DNA of 64,000 nt. It comes from Actinomucor elegans (Eukaryota; Mucoromycota; Mucoromycetes; Mucorales; Mucoraceae). The notes under the pieces were generated by a model. The model had not been told where the DNA came from. It searched no databases and was given only the letters and a program-made list of their open reading frames with translations. The translations under genes were made by a program, and so were the position numbers. Every line of letters starts with the position of its first letter. Within the stretch, counting starts at the first letter, position 1. Location of the stretch: contig JAMSLZ010000011.1 in the NCBI GenBank assembly GCA_026027325.1, forward strand, positions 434,001 to 498,000, read 5' to 3'. Of this stretch, positions 1 to 12,067 are shown piece by piece.

Positions 1-210
1 ATGATTGATTACTGCGGTGTTTTCCTGAACGAATAAAACAGAAGAGAAAAAGAAAAAGAGAATGGCGACCAAGAAGAAAATACGCTTTTTTATTCAAACA
101 AAGTTGATGCTGTACAACAGTTTTGAAGAGGATCTTGTAAAAAAAAAAAAAGAGGGTTTTGTGTTACTTGTTCTCTGTCTTCACCTGAAAGGTATTTGCA
201 CGGGTCCAGA

Positions 211-222
211 TACTATATATAG
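211..222 (+). promoter_or_regulatory. TATA-like box
   Basis: The sequence tactatatatag lies about 125 nt before the chosen ATG at 347. A T/C-rich stretch follows it at 250-335, as is common before fungal start codons. The assignment rests on motif and distance only. Confidence 0.4.
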
Positions 223-346
223 TAGTTTCATTAACACGGAGTTACTAATGATTCTTCTCCCTTCTTGGCCATTTATCATCTTTGCTTTTTTTTTTATTTC
301 AACTCTCTCTCTTTTTTCTTCTTGTTCTTCAACTTTCGACAGAAAA

Positions 347-961
347 ATGAAACTCAGTTTACTCTTCACTTCGATTTCAACCATTTTCTATATCGCCTCA
401 GCCTCGCAGCTCGACTTGGGACACGAACTAGTCAAGAGAGATCATGGTGTACCTTACGCCTCTTTACCAAACACAAACTGTGCTGTACCTTCCACCTGTA
501 GCAGCATTTCCGGCACTCCCAATTGTCGCTGTAGCGATACTATCACAGTTTGTCTCAACGAAGCCCGTAACTTTTGTTGGGGTTCGATTAGCTTAAACTC
601 AACTTCTTGCCCTTCTGTCCCAGAATCATGTTCCAGTGTCTTTACAGGCAACAACCCTACTTGTCTCTGTAATGACAAGAACGTTCTCTGTGTCGATCAA
701 AAAAACAACTACTGTTATGGTGCTATCAACGCTGGTGCAGTTACTCTTCAACCTATTCCTAATGCTAACCCTTCCAGTGCTGTTCCTTCCGGCGCTACTC
801 CTTCTGCTGGTGCCTCTGGAAATCCCAACATGTCCGTTATTGGTGCCCCTACCAATGTTGCTGCTGCTACTCCTACACAAGCTTCTGGATCCGATAGACT
901 AACAGTTACATCAATGTTGACTTTGGGTTGTGCTCTAGCTGCTTACATTGCTATTCATTAA
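347..961 (+). CDS. Secreted Cys-rich protein with two 6-Cys repeats and a GPI-type tail
   Basis: Single-exon, 204-aa protein. I chose the ATG at 347 because it starts a clean signal peptide (hydrophobic residues about 4-20). The longer frame upstream, open from 62, has no secretion signal and reads through the T/C-rich leader. Mature residues about 40-125 hold two tandem units of six cysteines with the pattern C-x5/6-C-x8/10-C-x-C-x6/7-C-x7-C. A Pro/Ala/Ser/Gly-rich linker follows, then a hydrophobic C-terminus after a Ser-Gly-Ser site. That layout is typical of a GPI-anchored surface protein. The pattern is not CFEM (eight Cys in one domain). Function is unknown; a cell-wall or surface role is inference. 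Similarity between the two units suggests internal duplication. Confidence 0.8.
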   Translation: MKLSLLFTSISTIFYIASASQLDLGHELVKRDHGVPYASLPNTNCAVPSTCSSISGTPNCRCSDTITVCLNEARNFCWGSISLNSTSCPSVPESCSSVFTGNNPTCLCNDKNVLCVDQKNNYCYGAINAGAVTLQPIPNANPSSAVPSGATPSAGASGNPNMSVIGAPTNVAAATPTQASGSDRLTVTSMLTLGCALAAYIAIH

Positions 962-1945
962 GTCTTGTAACGTGAACGATAATAGTATAATTATTGAACC
1001 TTTAAATTAAAAACTGTTATCCTCCTATTTTTTTCTTCCTTTGATCCTTTCTTCTTAGAACTGACATTATACATAGCCCATTCAAACAAAGCATACAATC
1101 TCATTTTTTTTTATTTTTTTTTTTATTTTACACTATAATACAAAGAAATAAAACCAATCTTGGAAACAATAAATGTTCTTTGTAAAGGGGAGCTAAGAGC
1201 TATTTCCAATATGTACTAGGAGCACATTGTTATTTAAATTTCAGACTCTTCTTGGCCCTTCTTGAAAGCCTATTAAGCGACTTGACGGCCCTTCTTTTTA
1301 TATATATATCATAAATAACTACAAGGTTTTCTTTATTATTTCCAGCATTTCTTTTTGATTGATGAAAAAAAGACATAAAGTAAGCTATATGCGAGCTAAT
1401 AATAAATGTTTGTGTAACTAGATGTAATTAATATAGATCTCTGGGATGATTCAGGTTTTTAGGGATTTCATACTGCTGCTAACATCTATTTGGGTATATA
1501 TCCGATAGGCATTGCATACATGATATGATCTTTTTAGACATAGATTGTATAAAAAGTGTCCTGAGGCATAGTGAATCAAACTAACTTTATTGTACTACAG
1601 ATCATCTATCTAATAAACCCTCAATAAATGAAAAGATATAAGCTTGTACTAGATAGTGAGTATTTGAGCTACATCAGCAAATCCAAGTCTAGGCCTCTGC
1701 TTTTGCTGATCAAACAACATATCAATTACATCAGGCTTGTGCGGCCACATGTTTTTTCTTTTATATATACCAAAAAATCTGTCTCTTTTTTTTTCAGTTT
1801 ACTTGTCTGATTTGCAGACACGTGTTTTAAAGAACGCGTCCTTTTTTCATATATGAGCACAAAAGATTTCCGGCTAATGAGTATGCCATATGAAAAAAAA
1901 AGCGTCCTCAAAGCTCAAAAGATTGAAATCCTACAAAGTTCAGCA

Positions 1946-2015
1946 GCTCTTCTCGAATTTGAACTACTAATCCAATGCGACCTTGGGCCGAAATCGACCG
2001 AGCTCTGTTGATTTA
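1946..2015 (-). repeat. Dispersed repeat copy (reverse orientation)
   Basis: Carries the reverse-strand core (gaactactaatcc, then gcgacc, then ccgaaatcgaccgag) of the family described at 19396-19765. It is a single degenerate copy with no flanking duplication that I can see. Confidence 0.5.
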
Positions 2016-3621
2016 ATTAGACTAGTTTCTGCCTTTTAATTTTCAAAATTTTATTGGAAGCGCAGAAAACTGAAATACCAAAAGAGCCAAGAAAAAAAAA
2101 AAGAACATTCGTGACAAGAGCAAGTTGCAGCTCTGACTGCTAAATAGCATTTATGGAAAAACACATCTTCTTACAAAAGATATACTATTTAGGATATCAA
2201 CGAGAATGCGCTACTCTAGAGTGCAAACGACATTTTACTGTCAGAGTTCTTGTATTATTGGCTTTTTTGACATGAATAAAATAACACAAAATCCCAAGAA
2301 TCTAAAAGACCAAGATCAATTTGTTTTTAGCATCTGAGATTCAAAGCTTTATCTTCATTGTATACTGATCTATATAGATTGTATTTTTCTAAGGAAGTTT
2401 GTCGAGAGTAGTGAGTGAGCAACATTCTAATGTTCCCTCCTTCTTCCATTCAACAGGGATAAGGCGCTAGAGATTTAGACGTACATGTTTGAGCGTTCGG
2501 ACTGGAAAATCTTTGCAGGATTAAAAGTCTAACCGACCTAGTAGAAATGCAGATTTTAAACTTGTAATTTGGCATCCATTGCTATAGTAGGTGATAGAAG
2601 CAAATTTTGAGTTCCCATAAATGAAAAAAAAAGCTATAAAAAATATTTTATCTGTTATTGTAATTTGTGCAAAACGATATAATTAAATTATTATTCTAAG
2701 GGAAAATACATTTTATCGCCCGAGTTCTCTGGCATTTGACCCTGTATGTGTAAATTTATTAAACATCATTCAATAGAATACAAGCTCTTTGATCTATCCA
2801 TTGCTTTGGCATTCAAAGCTATTGTAATTCGGGGCTTTATTGATTTATATATACTGTTACGATTTATTATAGATTTCGTCTCCAAAGACACTGTTTGCAG
2901 GAATCGTTGTCCAACAAAATGAAAAGCATCCTAGTGGATGCTTTAATTCTAAAAATTAAGTTTAACAGAGTTATTTAAAAAAAATTGATTTTTTTGCGTG
3001 TAATACTGGATAGGAACGATATAGACAAGCCACGATTGATTTAGAGGCATAGCAGCAAAAGTGCAAAATAACAGGACATCAACTTACGCGGTTTGTTTGA
3101 AGAATTAGATTTAAAGTGATTAATCAATTAGACTAATTTTTTTTAATAAAAGGTGAATAAGGCTCTTTTTTTTTTTACTTTCTAGATATTATAAAAACGG
3201 GCGATTAAAATTTGCATATTCACATATTTTTTTATAATTGTAAAAGGGGATTGCTGATCGTATTCAAGAGCGCCTGCATTATGTCAGGTATTTTATTCAG
3301 ACTCAGGTTATGATTGTGCATACGACCTCATCGCATGCTACAGAAGAATTTTGATCGAGTAAAAATGTTAAAGTCCAGCAAATAGTTTAATTTCTTATAT
3401 AAAACTATTTTGACTTTGGAAAGGTCTAGACTATAGCTAAAAAAAAATCCTACAGGTATTAAATATTAAAGGCGACTTTCATTATTCCGTTACCTTTGGC
3501 ACTCGCTGCGAACGATTTTTGGAGTTTGGGTCAATTTTAAGTAGTAGAACTGTACTTGTGATTACGGCTTTGTCATCCTTTGACAACTGACTGCTGATGC
3601 TGTCCTTATGATAGTTTTCTT

Positions 3622-3837
3622 GGATCAGCTTTGGACAACGTGATATCTGATGTTTTGAGATTTGAGGAGACGTCTTCTGTCTTGAAGTTTACTGGAGATA
3701 TTCTTAGAAATCCGAGTTAAAAGTTGGGCAAGCAAGGCAGCGGTGCCAATATCTCTAGTATTTCATTCTCTGACCTCTGGCTGCAGATGCTCTTAAAAGT
3801 TCGGACCAAGTTCGTGGAAGACAACTACATAGGGTAG
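3622..3837 (+). pseudogene. Coding relic with an in-frame stop, family unknown
   Basis: Reads as 71 codons of protein-like sequence broken by a TAA after NPS at about 3717 and closed by TAG at 3835. Recognisable stretches are SALDNVISDVLRFEETSS and SFSDLWLQMLLKVRTKF. Composition is unlike the surrounding AT-rich noise. No start codon or splice sites were found and the family is not recognised. A decayed mobile-element or gene fragment is the simplest reading. Confidence 0.3.
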
Positions 3838-5333
3838 TGTCTAGATAAGTGTTGGAAATAAAGCAGTCTCTTCCTTCTCGCAGTTATTTCTGTTAGTAAG
3901 AGCTAATAGTTTTGAAACTAAGAGAGACTCTTATTAAATGCAGTAATGACTTGTAGTGAATTTAAATACATTTATTTTATCCTCTTCTCTGTTCGCTATT
4001 CAATTTATCAATCATTTTTCATACTCAATTTTAGTATTGAGTAACTTGTGGAAATGCTCTAGATACTAATGAGTACAGAAATACTCAAAATGCAGACGAA
4101 ATAAGATCAGTTACCCAAGATATACTTGTATCTAAAGGTTTTAATATAGCAACTCATTTCGTACATGTACTATTAATCTGAGGTTACATTGGACTGTACT
4201 CAAATAAAGTATATTAAACTAAGGTTAAATGAGAAGTGTAGAGATTTAAAAAAAGATCAAGGGTATTACCTTTGAGCTACTTTTGCTGTAGTGTAAAAAT
4301 GATATTTGTCAAGGTACTTTGCACCCTAGTCACTGAGTTTCTTGTTGGCATGTTCACGGCAAGTATTAGGCCTGTTGGGGTAATTTTGATTAATGGTTTC
4401 TTTTTTCTTTCTGAACAGATAGGCTATCTTGCTTACCTACCACCAGGAGCCTGACTGAAGATGCTGGTGGCTTTTATGACACCGAAATGAAATAATTTAA
4501 ACATATAATACATTATCTAATCCTTAGGTAATACTGGAAATAATTTACTCCAGAAAATTCTTAAGAAAACTGAATACTCGAGGACAGGTCGTTTGAGGTG
4601 TGAAGCACGACATACATGTTTGTAAAGACGGCAAAGGAAATTGTGTGTTATAGTAATTAATAACAAGGACTTGTGGGATAACAGTCTGGTGGAATTACCA
4701 ATAAGCCCCCCCCCCCCACACAACTATCTTGCATTTCTTGGTTGCAATGAATCCTATGAAGAATATCCCAAAAAAAAAGGCATTTGGATAAAGTATCTTC
4801 CGAGAAGTATTATCAATATACTTTCATCACCTCTTTGTATTAATACATAATTTTCTATTTGTTGAATAATGGAAATGGTTTTGATAGCATGGATCAGCTG
4901 TAACTAGATATTACCATTAAAGAATGATAATTAAATACCAGTATAATAAAAGAGTCTGGTGGTTCAAAGTTTTAGAAAGCTGTCAAATAATGCTACAGGA
5001 TGTTCTTTTATAGCCGAAAAAAAACTCTTTCCTGATTATATGGGGGATGGTACGTTGGTCATTTTGCCATTGATAAAATAATGTAAATATAGCACAAGCA
5101 GGAACATGAAGAAATGAAACGACATGTTTATCCTTTGAAGCAGAAATGCAGCTTTTGGCTGTTTTTTTTTTCAAGAAAAAAAAGCTCATGTCAATTGGAA
5201 TGATGCAAATTAAACTTAGGCGATGAAGCTTCAAGTCAAAGCAGATCAAGAAATTTATTAACAGTTGCACAGCTATTAGTAATAAAAGGCTCCTTTTGTA
5301 CTCCAATCAAATGAAGGTTCCAATAAATGTAAC

Positions 5334-5402
5334 AGATCATTCTCAGCACATACTATATAACAGACGTGGCAGGCTACAGAGATCAGTCAAGAGATCTATT
5401 AA
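5334..5402 (-). repeat. Dispersed repeat copy (reverse orientation)
   Basis: Contains cattctcagcacatactata followed by gagatcagtcaagagatct, both matching the family consensus on the reverse strand. Confidence 0.5.
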
Positions 5403-5866
5403 TAACCATACCTAGTGCATCTGTAATAATGCTTGTATTATTTCACAGTGAATGGTGAAAATACAGTAATTTAACCAAATAATAGTTCTGACAAACTCAA
5501 TACTTCATTATCGACGCTGGATTCTGTTTTCGAAGTTGCATAAAAAACTAAGAGTGACAGAGCAGGCCCATTTAAGCAACGCCTTTGTGCCTAGGTTAAT
5601 CACAGCGCAGCTATATGAGCCAATAAAATAAATTTAGGTGTTTTTTTTTATTGTTCTTGCTAGTGATGGCTCATTATCTTTTTGTCTCAGAAACCACTGT
5701 TGCAGCGTACACCAGTACTTGATAATCGAAATATAGAGTAAATCGGCATAGATAAATATATAAAATGTCCTAAATAATAATGGCAAAGAGTAATATCAAT
5801 CAGTATAGAGTGTAGTGGTGCGTTGGAAGTGTATATATGTATATATAACGGTGATTACTAAGAAAT

Positions 5867-5960
5867 CATGCTTGAGAAAATAAGCGCGGGTTATGCGGAC
5901 TGCGGGTAGTGTACTTCAAATCCGTAGCTCCGCGATTCAATTTCCATCAAAATCTGATAA
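5867..5960 (+). other. tRNA-Leu-like relic
   Basis: An A-box-like segment (agcgcgggttatgcggact) is followed by cttcaaatccgtag, which resembles an anticodon arm split by a 12-15 nt insert. A B-box-like gattcaatttcc comes next. Acceptor and T stems do not pair well, so this is not called a functional tRNA. It could be a pseudo-tRNA or the head of a SINE. Confidence 0.25.
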
Positions 5961-6286
5961 GCAATTGCGAACTTTAAATCTAAATTGCGTGCCTTGAACT
6001 CTTTTTTTTTTAAAGCACTTGTGCATGCTTTTTTCAAGCATCTCTTATATCAAGATAAAGATTATGTGGCCAATCGAAAGTCTCATTTAATAAAAATAAA
6101 AATGTAAACTACCTTATTTCCAGAAAAAACAGCTCAAACCCTTTTGAAACCAGTCACAATCAGTACTAAAATGAAATTATCAGAAAAAAATGCAGGGTAT
6201 ATTTTCGGGTTTTCTTATCTTTTTTTTTTTTTTTTTTTTTTTTTCTTTCTTTTAATAACGATTGCGCCAATTCTTTTGTATTCGTC

Positions 6287-8701
6287 ATGTTGCCACGACT
6301 CTCGACGTTTAGTCTGAGAACTACAGCAACCAAACATGTTTGGCAAAAGCAGTTTAAACAGCATATATGCATCCCGCGAGCAAATTTGTACACTGCCAAT
6401 AGAAAACCACTTGTATCTTGGACCAACCAAATCCCCAAGCGTGTGTTTACAACCTCCAAGCAATCTACAACGATACCGAAAACAAGTCTTGTTGAAAAGA
6501 AATTGACTCCACCTGCGGCAGCTGTCCCCATAGACCAGACCAAAAGAAATGCGACGGATTGGGCGATTATTAAGCAACTGATGAAATATATCTGGCCTAA
6601 GGACGATGTGGGTGTTAAGACTCGGGTGGTGGTCGCTTTGTCTTTGTTAGTCGGCGGAAAGGTAAGGAGGTTGATATGGTTTAACAAAAAAGGATTTGTC
6701 ATCCAACACACGCATTGTTAGTTACTGAACGTACAAGTGCCTTTTTACTTTAAAAATGTTGTGGATTCTTTGAACGCTACTATACCTGAAGATGCTACTT
6801 TATGGGCTGTCTGTGGTGCAGCAATCATTGGCTGTAAGTGGATAGTAAGAGTGCGATTCGCAAATTATTAACAATTTGGATAATAGATGGTCTTGCGCGC
6901 CTGGGTGCAAGTGCATTCCAAGAACTTCGTAATGCTGTGTTTGCTGCTGTAGCACAAAAGGCTATTCGTCGCGTCGCTCTTAATGTTTTTGCTCATCTTC
7001 ATAAATTGGATCTTGGTTTTCATTTAACTCGTCAAACAGGTGGATTGAATCGTGCTATTGATCGCGGTACAAAGTAAGTTGTTTATCTGAAAATGGGCGC
7101 ATTTTTTTCTTATGAAAATGTCATTTTTGAAAATAGAGGTATCAGTTTCATGGTTAGTTCAATGGTTTTTCATGTATTACCTACTGCATTAGAAATCAGT
7201 ATGGTTTGTGGTATTTTGGTAAGGCGAATCAAATGAATTGGAATGAATGAAATACTAAGCAAAATGGGATAACTACTAGGCTTATAATTTCGGTACACCT
7301 TATGCTCTTGTTACACTGGGCACAATTCTGGCTTATACTGGATATACTGTCACGACAACAGCTTGGAGAACCAAATTCAGAAAGCAAGCTAATGCCGCCG
7401 ACAATGTAGCTGCTTCCAAAGCTGTGGATTCACTCATCAATTTTGAAGCTGTTAAGGTAAGGAAGCGACCCATGTCCATATTGGAGTGTTCTTTACTCAC
7501 AACTTAACAATCACAGTACTTTAACAACGAGAAATTCGAAGCTGAACAATATGATAAGCCTCTTCAAAAGTACGAAAAGGCTTCACTCAAGGTTGCTTCA
7601 AGTTTATCTTTATTGAACGCTGGACAGAACGCCATTTTCAGTACTTCTTTAACCATCATGATGCTTTTATCTGCCAACGGTGTCATGAAAGGCACCATGA
7701 CTGTAGGTGATGTCGTTATGGTGAACCAACTCGTTTTCCAGCTTTCAATGCCTTTGAATTTCTTGGGTTCCGTTTATAGAGAACTTCGCCAGTCTTTGAT
7801 TGATATGGATACCTTGTTCAACTTAGAAAACCGTGCTCCTTTAGTGCAAGATGCACCTGATGCCAAGGAGTTCATTTTTAAAGGCGGCGAAATCCGTTTT
7901 GAAAATGTCAAATTTGGCTACCATCCCGACAGACCTATCCTCAACGATGTGTCTTTTACTATTCCTGCTGGTTACAAGGCAGCCTTTGTAGGCCCAAGTG
8001 GCTGTGGCAAATCAACTATCCTGAGATTGCTTTTCCGTTTCTATGAACCACAATCGGGTAATATTTACGTGGATGGTCAAAACATCAAGGATGTGACCAT
8101 GGACAGTCTTCGCAAAGCCATTGGCGTCGTTCCTCAAGATACTACCTTGTTCAATAATTCTGTCTACTACAATATCAATTACGGTCGCATTGATGCATCT
8201 AGAGAGGATGTGTATAACGCTGCCAAACGTGCTCGTATCCATGACGTGATCATGTCTTTGCCTGAAAAGTACGAATCAACAGTCGGTGAGCGTGGTTTGA
8301 TGCTCTCTGGTGGTGAAAAGCAAAGAATCTCTTTGGCTAGAACCATTCTCAAGAATCCCAAAATTTTGTTCTTGGATGAAGCCACTTCTGCTTTAGACAC
8401 ACATACAGAACAGTCGCTATTGGCCAACTTTAGAAGTATATTGCGTGAAACAAATATGACCAGTCTTCATATTGCCCATCGTTTGCGAACCATTGCTGAT
8501 GCTGATCAAATCTTTGTGCTGAACGAAGGCAGAGTGGTGGAATCCGGTCGTCATGACGAATTATTGTTGATGGATGATAGTGTTTACAAGAACATGTGGG
8601 TCAAGCAGGAAAGCACGCTTGCTTATTTCGATGAAGTGGATAAACACGAGCAAGAGTTTATTCAAGATGATATTCAAAATGACAAACCCAAGACTGCTTA
8701 A
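6287..8701 (+). CDS. ATM1: Mitochondrial ABC half-transporter Atm1
   Basis: Six exons: 6287-6661, 6722-6833, 6887-7073, 7137-7218, 7280-7456, 7517-8701, giving 705 aa, close to the usual 690-740 aa. The N-terminus is Arg/Ser/Thr-rich without acids for 24 residues, as in a mitochondrial targeting sequence. An ABC transmembrane domain follows (about residues 110-410), then one nucleotide-binding domain with Walker [10 protein letters not shown] (about 469-477), signature LSGGEKQR (about 574-581), Walker B ILFLDEA (about 594) and switch His in HIAHR (about 629). Atm1/ABCB7 proteins export a glutathione-linked sulfur species from the matrix, needed for cytosolic Fe-S assembly and iron sensing. 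All motifs and splice sites are intact. Another ABCB type is unlikely given the exon-encoded [15 protein letters not shown] stretch typical of Atm1. Confidence 0.95.
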
Positions 8702-10129
8702 TTCTTCAATATAGACTTTATTTTTTTTTCTCATTTATATTACTTTCACATTGTACATAATAAAAAGATCGAATCACTCGATGCTATTCCATATCTATTC
8801 AACTATAATTGACTTTTAAACAGCCATTTGATTAATTAACAATAGGCACCATTCAAGTCGCTGCACGCATAATCTGATCGAGATCGACCAATATTACTTG
8901 TATTGAATAATACATCATGCAATCTTGCTAGTTGAAAATTTGGGACTTAGAAAGTGGTTTTCAAAAATATGGTACTAATAGTAAAAGTTGGTAAAAGCAG
9001 GCTTATTATCACCATCAATAATGAATAGTAAGTATTCTTCAAAATAAAGACTATAAAAAAAAATCATGGTACAATTGAAACTGTAGCTCATATATTTACG
9101 CCATAAAATTTCTTCTGTAAAAAAAGTGCATCTTTTTTTGCGTTTATTCTTGCTTCTAATCCTTGATATAGTTACAGTTTCTGATTTTAAAGATTTTTTT
9201 GCCAAAAAGCACAATATGTCGATATTCAAACATCGATTACAGCTTCAATTCTATCCGCCAATGACATTGACGTTCCTGAAAAAAAAAAAATCTACTCTAC
9301 TGCTAATAATGCTCCAAGTCAGCAATCCGATAAACTCAGACATCCAATGAAATACGTGTTCCTGAGTATCATTAACTAGCGCATATAGCATCTGATGTAG
9401 ATAATACAAAGTGGGCTGATTAGTATGTGACTCATTAGTCTCATTGTTTTGTTTTAGAATTGACAAAAAGAAAAATCTCGATTCGACACTTATCAATCCA
9501 AGATTTTTGTGATTTTAATAGGGAGGGAATAGCGTAGGACAAGGGCAGTAGAACAAACAAATAACAAATAAATCGCAAATGAGAAGAATCTCAACAAGCT
9601 TTTTTTTTTAAGCCTAAGTCATTAGACTTCTTAACCTGTTATTCATAGATATAGGTACCAAGTTCTTGTGGTAGTCTATTTCTGACTCTGAAACGCATTA
9701 AAAAAAAACCTGGCTGGTTTTTAACCCATTTTGACAGGCGGCGGTGGCTTTCAAAAAAATAATTTTTTTGTGACTGAACCACTTTGGCAGTCCCAGTGAG
9801 AAAAAAAAAAAAGGCATAAAAAGCCAGAAAAAATTTGAAAAATTGTTTTTTTTTCTTTAGACAAATCTTCCTGACATGGAAAGTATGATGATAGCTTTCC
9901 CGGCTCTGTAAACGATCAAACTCCCTCGAAGATGCTTCGGTGTTTTCCTGGTGAGGAATGACGATACACGCTGGAGCCTACATATCACACCTAATTTATC
10001 AGCGTGTGTTCAAAGCGATCTGACTAATAGTCTACTTTTTTTTTTTTAATAAAATGAAAACGAAAAAAGAAAATTCTAATTTTTCCTTATAAGATGAATC
10101 CACTTTATTTAAGCACCCTTTCATTAAAG
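8702..10129. other. Intergenic region between ATM1 and the GATA gene
   Basis: AT-rich with many homopolymer runs. Both flanking genes end here (ATM1 from the left, the minus-strand GATA gene from the right), so no promoter is expected. I see no supported gene; frames at about 8975-9496 look random. Confidence 0.6.
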
Positions 10130-11606
10130 TTACTTCATACTTGTATCGTCTCTATCTTCCTTTTTCACTTCATCATCTTGCTTTACTTTCTTCTTGGCTA
10201 ATTTTGCATAATCTAATCTTGATATGAGTATTGCTTCTTTGTTTAGAGAACAGAAAAGTAAACTTACGTAGACCGCATGCATTGCAGAGCGTGCGGGCCC
10301 CATCAGGTCCCCTACGCCATTCCGGTGTTTCGGAAATATTACAGGAATGACATCTACCTTGAAACACGGGACGTTTCTAATGGGCAATCAAGATCTTAGT
10401 GTGGAGGTTAAAAAGGAAAGTATATATCTATATATTTACGCCTCTTTTTCGAAGTCTGCCTGAATTTAAAGAAATGACACTGCTGCTGCCTGAATTCGTT
10501 TTGGCTGCTTCCCATCCTTCACTTTCCTATAGATTACAAAGCAAAAAAAAAATGAAAAAAATGTAACCCAATGAAGATATTTTTAAAAGAAATGAGTCAT
10601 TATGAACATAAACGTGTATAATTTTCCAAGTTTACCTGTCTATCTGTGCGTCCAAGATGCTGATGATCGGGAATTCTATGTAATCTAGCGCTCTCTGCAG
10701 CCAATTGATGCTTTCTAAGCCGAAGTAATGCATTTAGCACTTCATTGGCTCTACTAATCATATCATCTAACCAGGGTCGCATTAAGGTTGGATTGTTGTC
10801 TGCATCTACAATCGAACTTTTTCTTTGATTCATATTATCCGCAAGGCTATTGCAATGTCTTATAACCTACAATCGTGTTATTCTTTTTGTTTGCAGGTTT
10901 CTATATTGAGCTATAAAGCCGTTAGAAAAAAAAAACTTGCCTCTTCAATATCTCGTTCTATATTACGTATAGAAGGTGAAGAAAGTGAGTTAGGTGTTAA
11001 CACAAGCTCTATCGATGTATTATTATTATTCGTACTGCTACTGCCAGTAGCACCACTAGTGATAGATGCATTATCTACTTCGAATCGCTGTTGATCGCTC
11101 GGTGATTGATACGAAGAGGAGGAAATACTACTTTTGCGAAAAGTTGATATCTGTGGTAACGAGTTTTGACGGTAATGATGATCACGGTAATGGTAGTTTT
11201 CCGCAGCAGATGGTAAAGTACTTGGATTTGCCGTCATGGTGAAATAATCCAACTTTGGTTGATTGTCTTTCTGTTTGGGAATAGGGCTCCATGGCTCGTG
11301 TTTGTTGCGAGATAGTGGAGGCGATAATGTACTGCTTTCCTGCATAGTAATGTTACTACTCGTGCTGCCGGCAGATGGCGAAGCTAAACTGGTTGAAGCT
11401 AATGATGTTGCAGGTGGTGGCCAAGATCGACTAGCTAAGAAACCATCCATAGATGAAATAGGTGGAAGAATAGGTCTACTTATTGTAGCTGTTGATTCAT
11501 GATCCATATTACTACTAGTACTATATGATAAATGAGACCATCAATGCTATTCGTTTCTGCTAGCAGTATAGATTTTATTTTACCTAGTCTTTGGTGAATC
11601 CGTCAT
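10130..11606 (-). CDS. GATA zinc-finger factor, 18-residue loop type
   Basis: Six exons on the minus strand: 11606-11584, 11520-10941, 10866-10636, 10526-10440, 10376-10268, 10212-10130, giving 370 aa. The first 23-nt exon encodes MTDSPKT and splices in frame to the large exon. The finger is C-x2-C-x18-C-x2-C (Cys about 316, 319, 338, 341) with [10 protein letters not shown] and LCNACGLHYAKL. The 18-residue loop is that of the White-collar-2/Gat2 group and plant factors rather than AreA. Residues 1-280 are Ser/Pro/Asn-rich, with a basic RLRKRGKRP just before the finger and no PAS domain, so this is not WC-1 or WC-2 proper. It presumably binds GATA sites in the nucleus; targets are unknown. 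Intron 2 uses a GC donor. Confidence 0.85.
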
Positions 11607-12067
11607 AATATAATGTCTTTTTAGTATATAGGAATTTCAATAGGAACAAAGTAAAAAAGTGAAAAAGTATAACGAAAAGAAAAAAGGGGAATTATATAAA
11701 CTGCATCGTAAGTCTATTTTATTTATTTGATCGATACCAACCTTTTGTGACATTGTTTAGGCTATAAGCCAACTAAAATACACAGCGAGAGAGGGGTCGC
11801 GCCAAAAGAACAGTAAGACAAAGTAGTAGATCACATGCTGGTGAATTATCCATAATCTGCGTAACAAGCTTTTACCCACAGAGAAAGTAAAGGGGGGAGG
11901 AGGAGAGAGAGATATAGCCATTACCCAGTTCTGGGTATCCAAAAAAGATAAATTCATCTATACATAGGCTGGTTGAAAAGAATTATAGACTCTTAAACAA
12001 ATTATAGGTGATATAGCCTGTATAATTATACTTATAAAGAAGCGCAAATGATTGTATATACACTTTA
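11607..12067. other. Promoter-side gap of the GATA gene
   Basis: Lies upstream of the minus-strand GATA gene and downstream of SGF73. It contains A-rich and T-rich stretches and a purine-rich patch (ggggggaggaggagagagag, about 11892-11911) but no gene or clear single promoter element. Confidence 0.5.

Larger units (their letters stand above)
962..6286. other. 5.3-kb AT-rich intergenic region
   Basis: No intact gene was found on either strand. The longest frames (60-107 codons) have random-looking composition and no splice partners. Separately listed items inside it are two copies of the dispersed repeat, one coding relic with in-frame stops and a tRNA-like segment. There is a short poly-C run at about 4707-4716. 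A run of 22 T ends 42 nt before the ATM1 start codon. Confidence 0.6.

Noticed and set aside
62..346. N-terminal extension of the secreted Cys-rich protein
   Set aside because: The frame stays open, but it would hide the signal peptide and reads through a T/C-rich leader with a TATA-like box; the ATG at 347 explains the protein better.
4641..4850. 69-codon frame with a Pro run
   Set aside because: The Pro run is only a poly-C tract; the rest looks random and a frame on the opposite strand is equally open.
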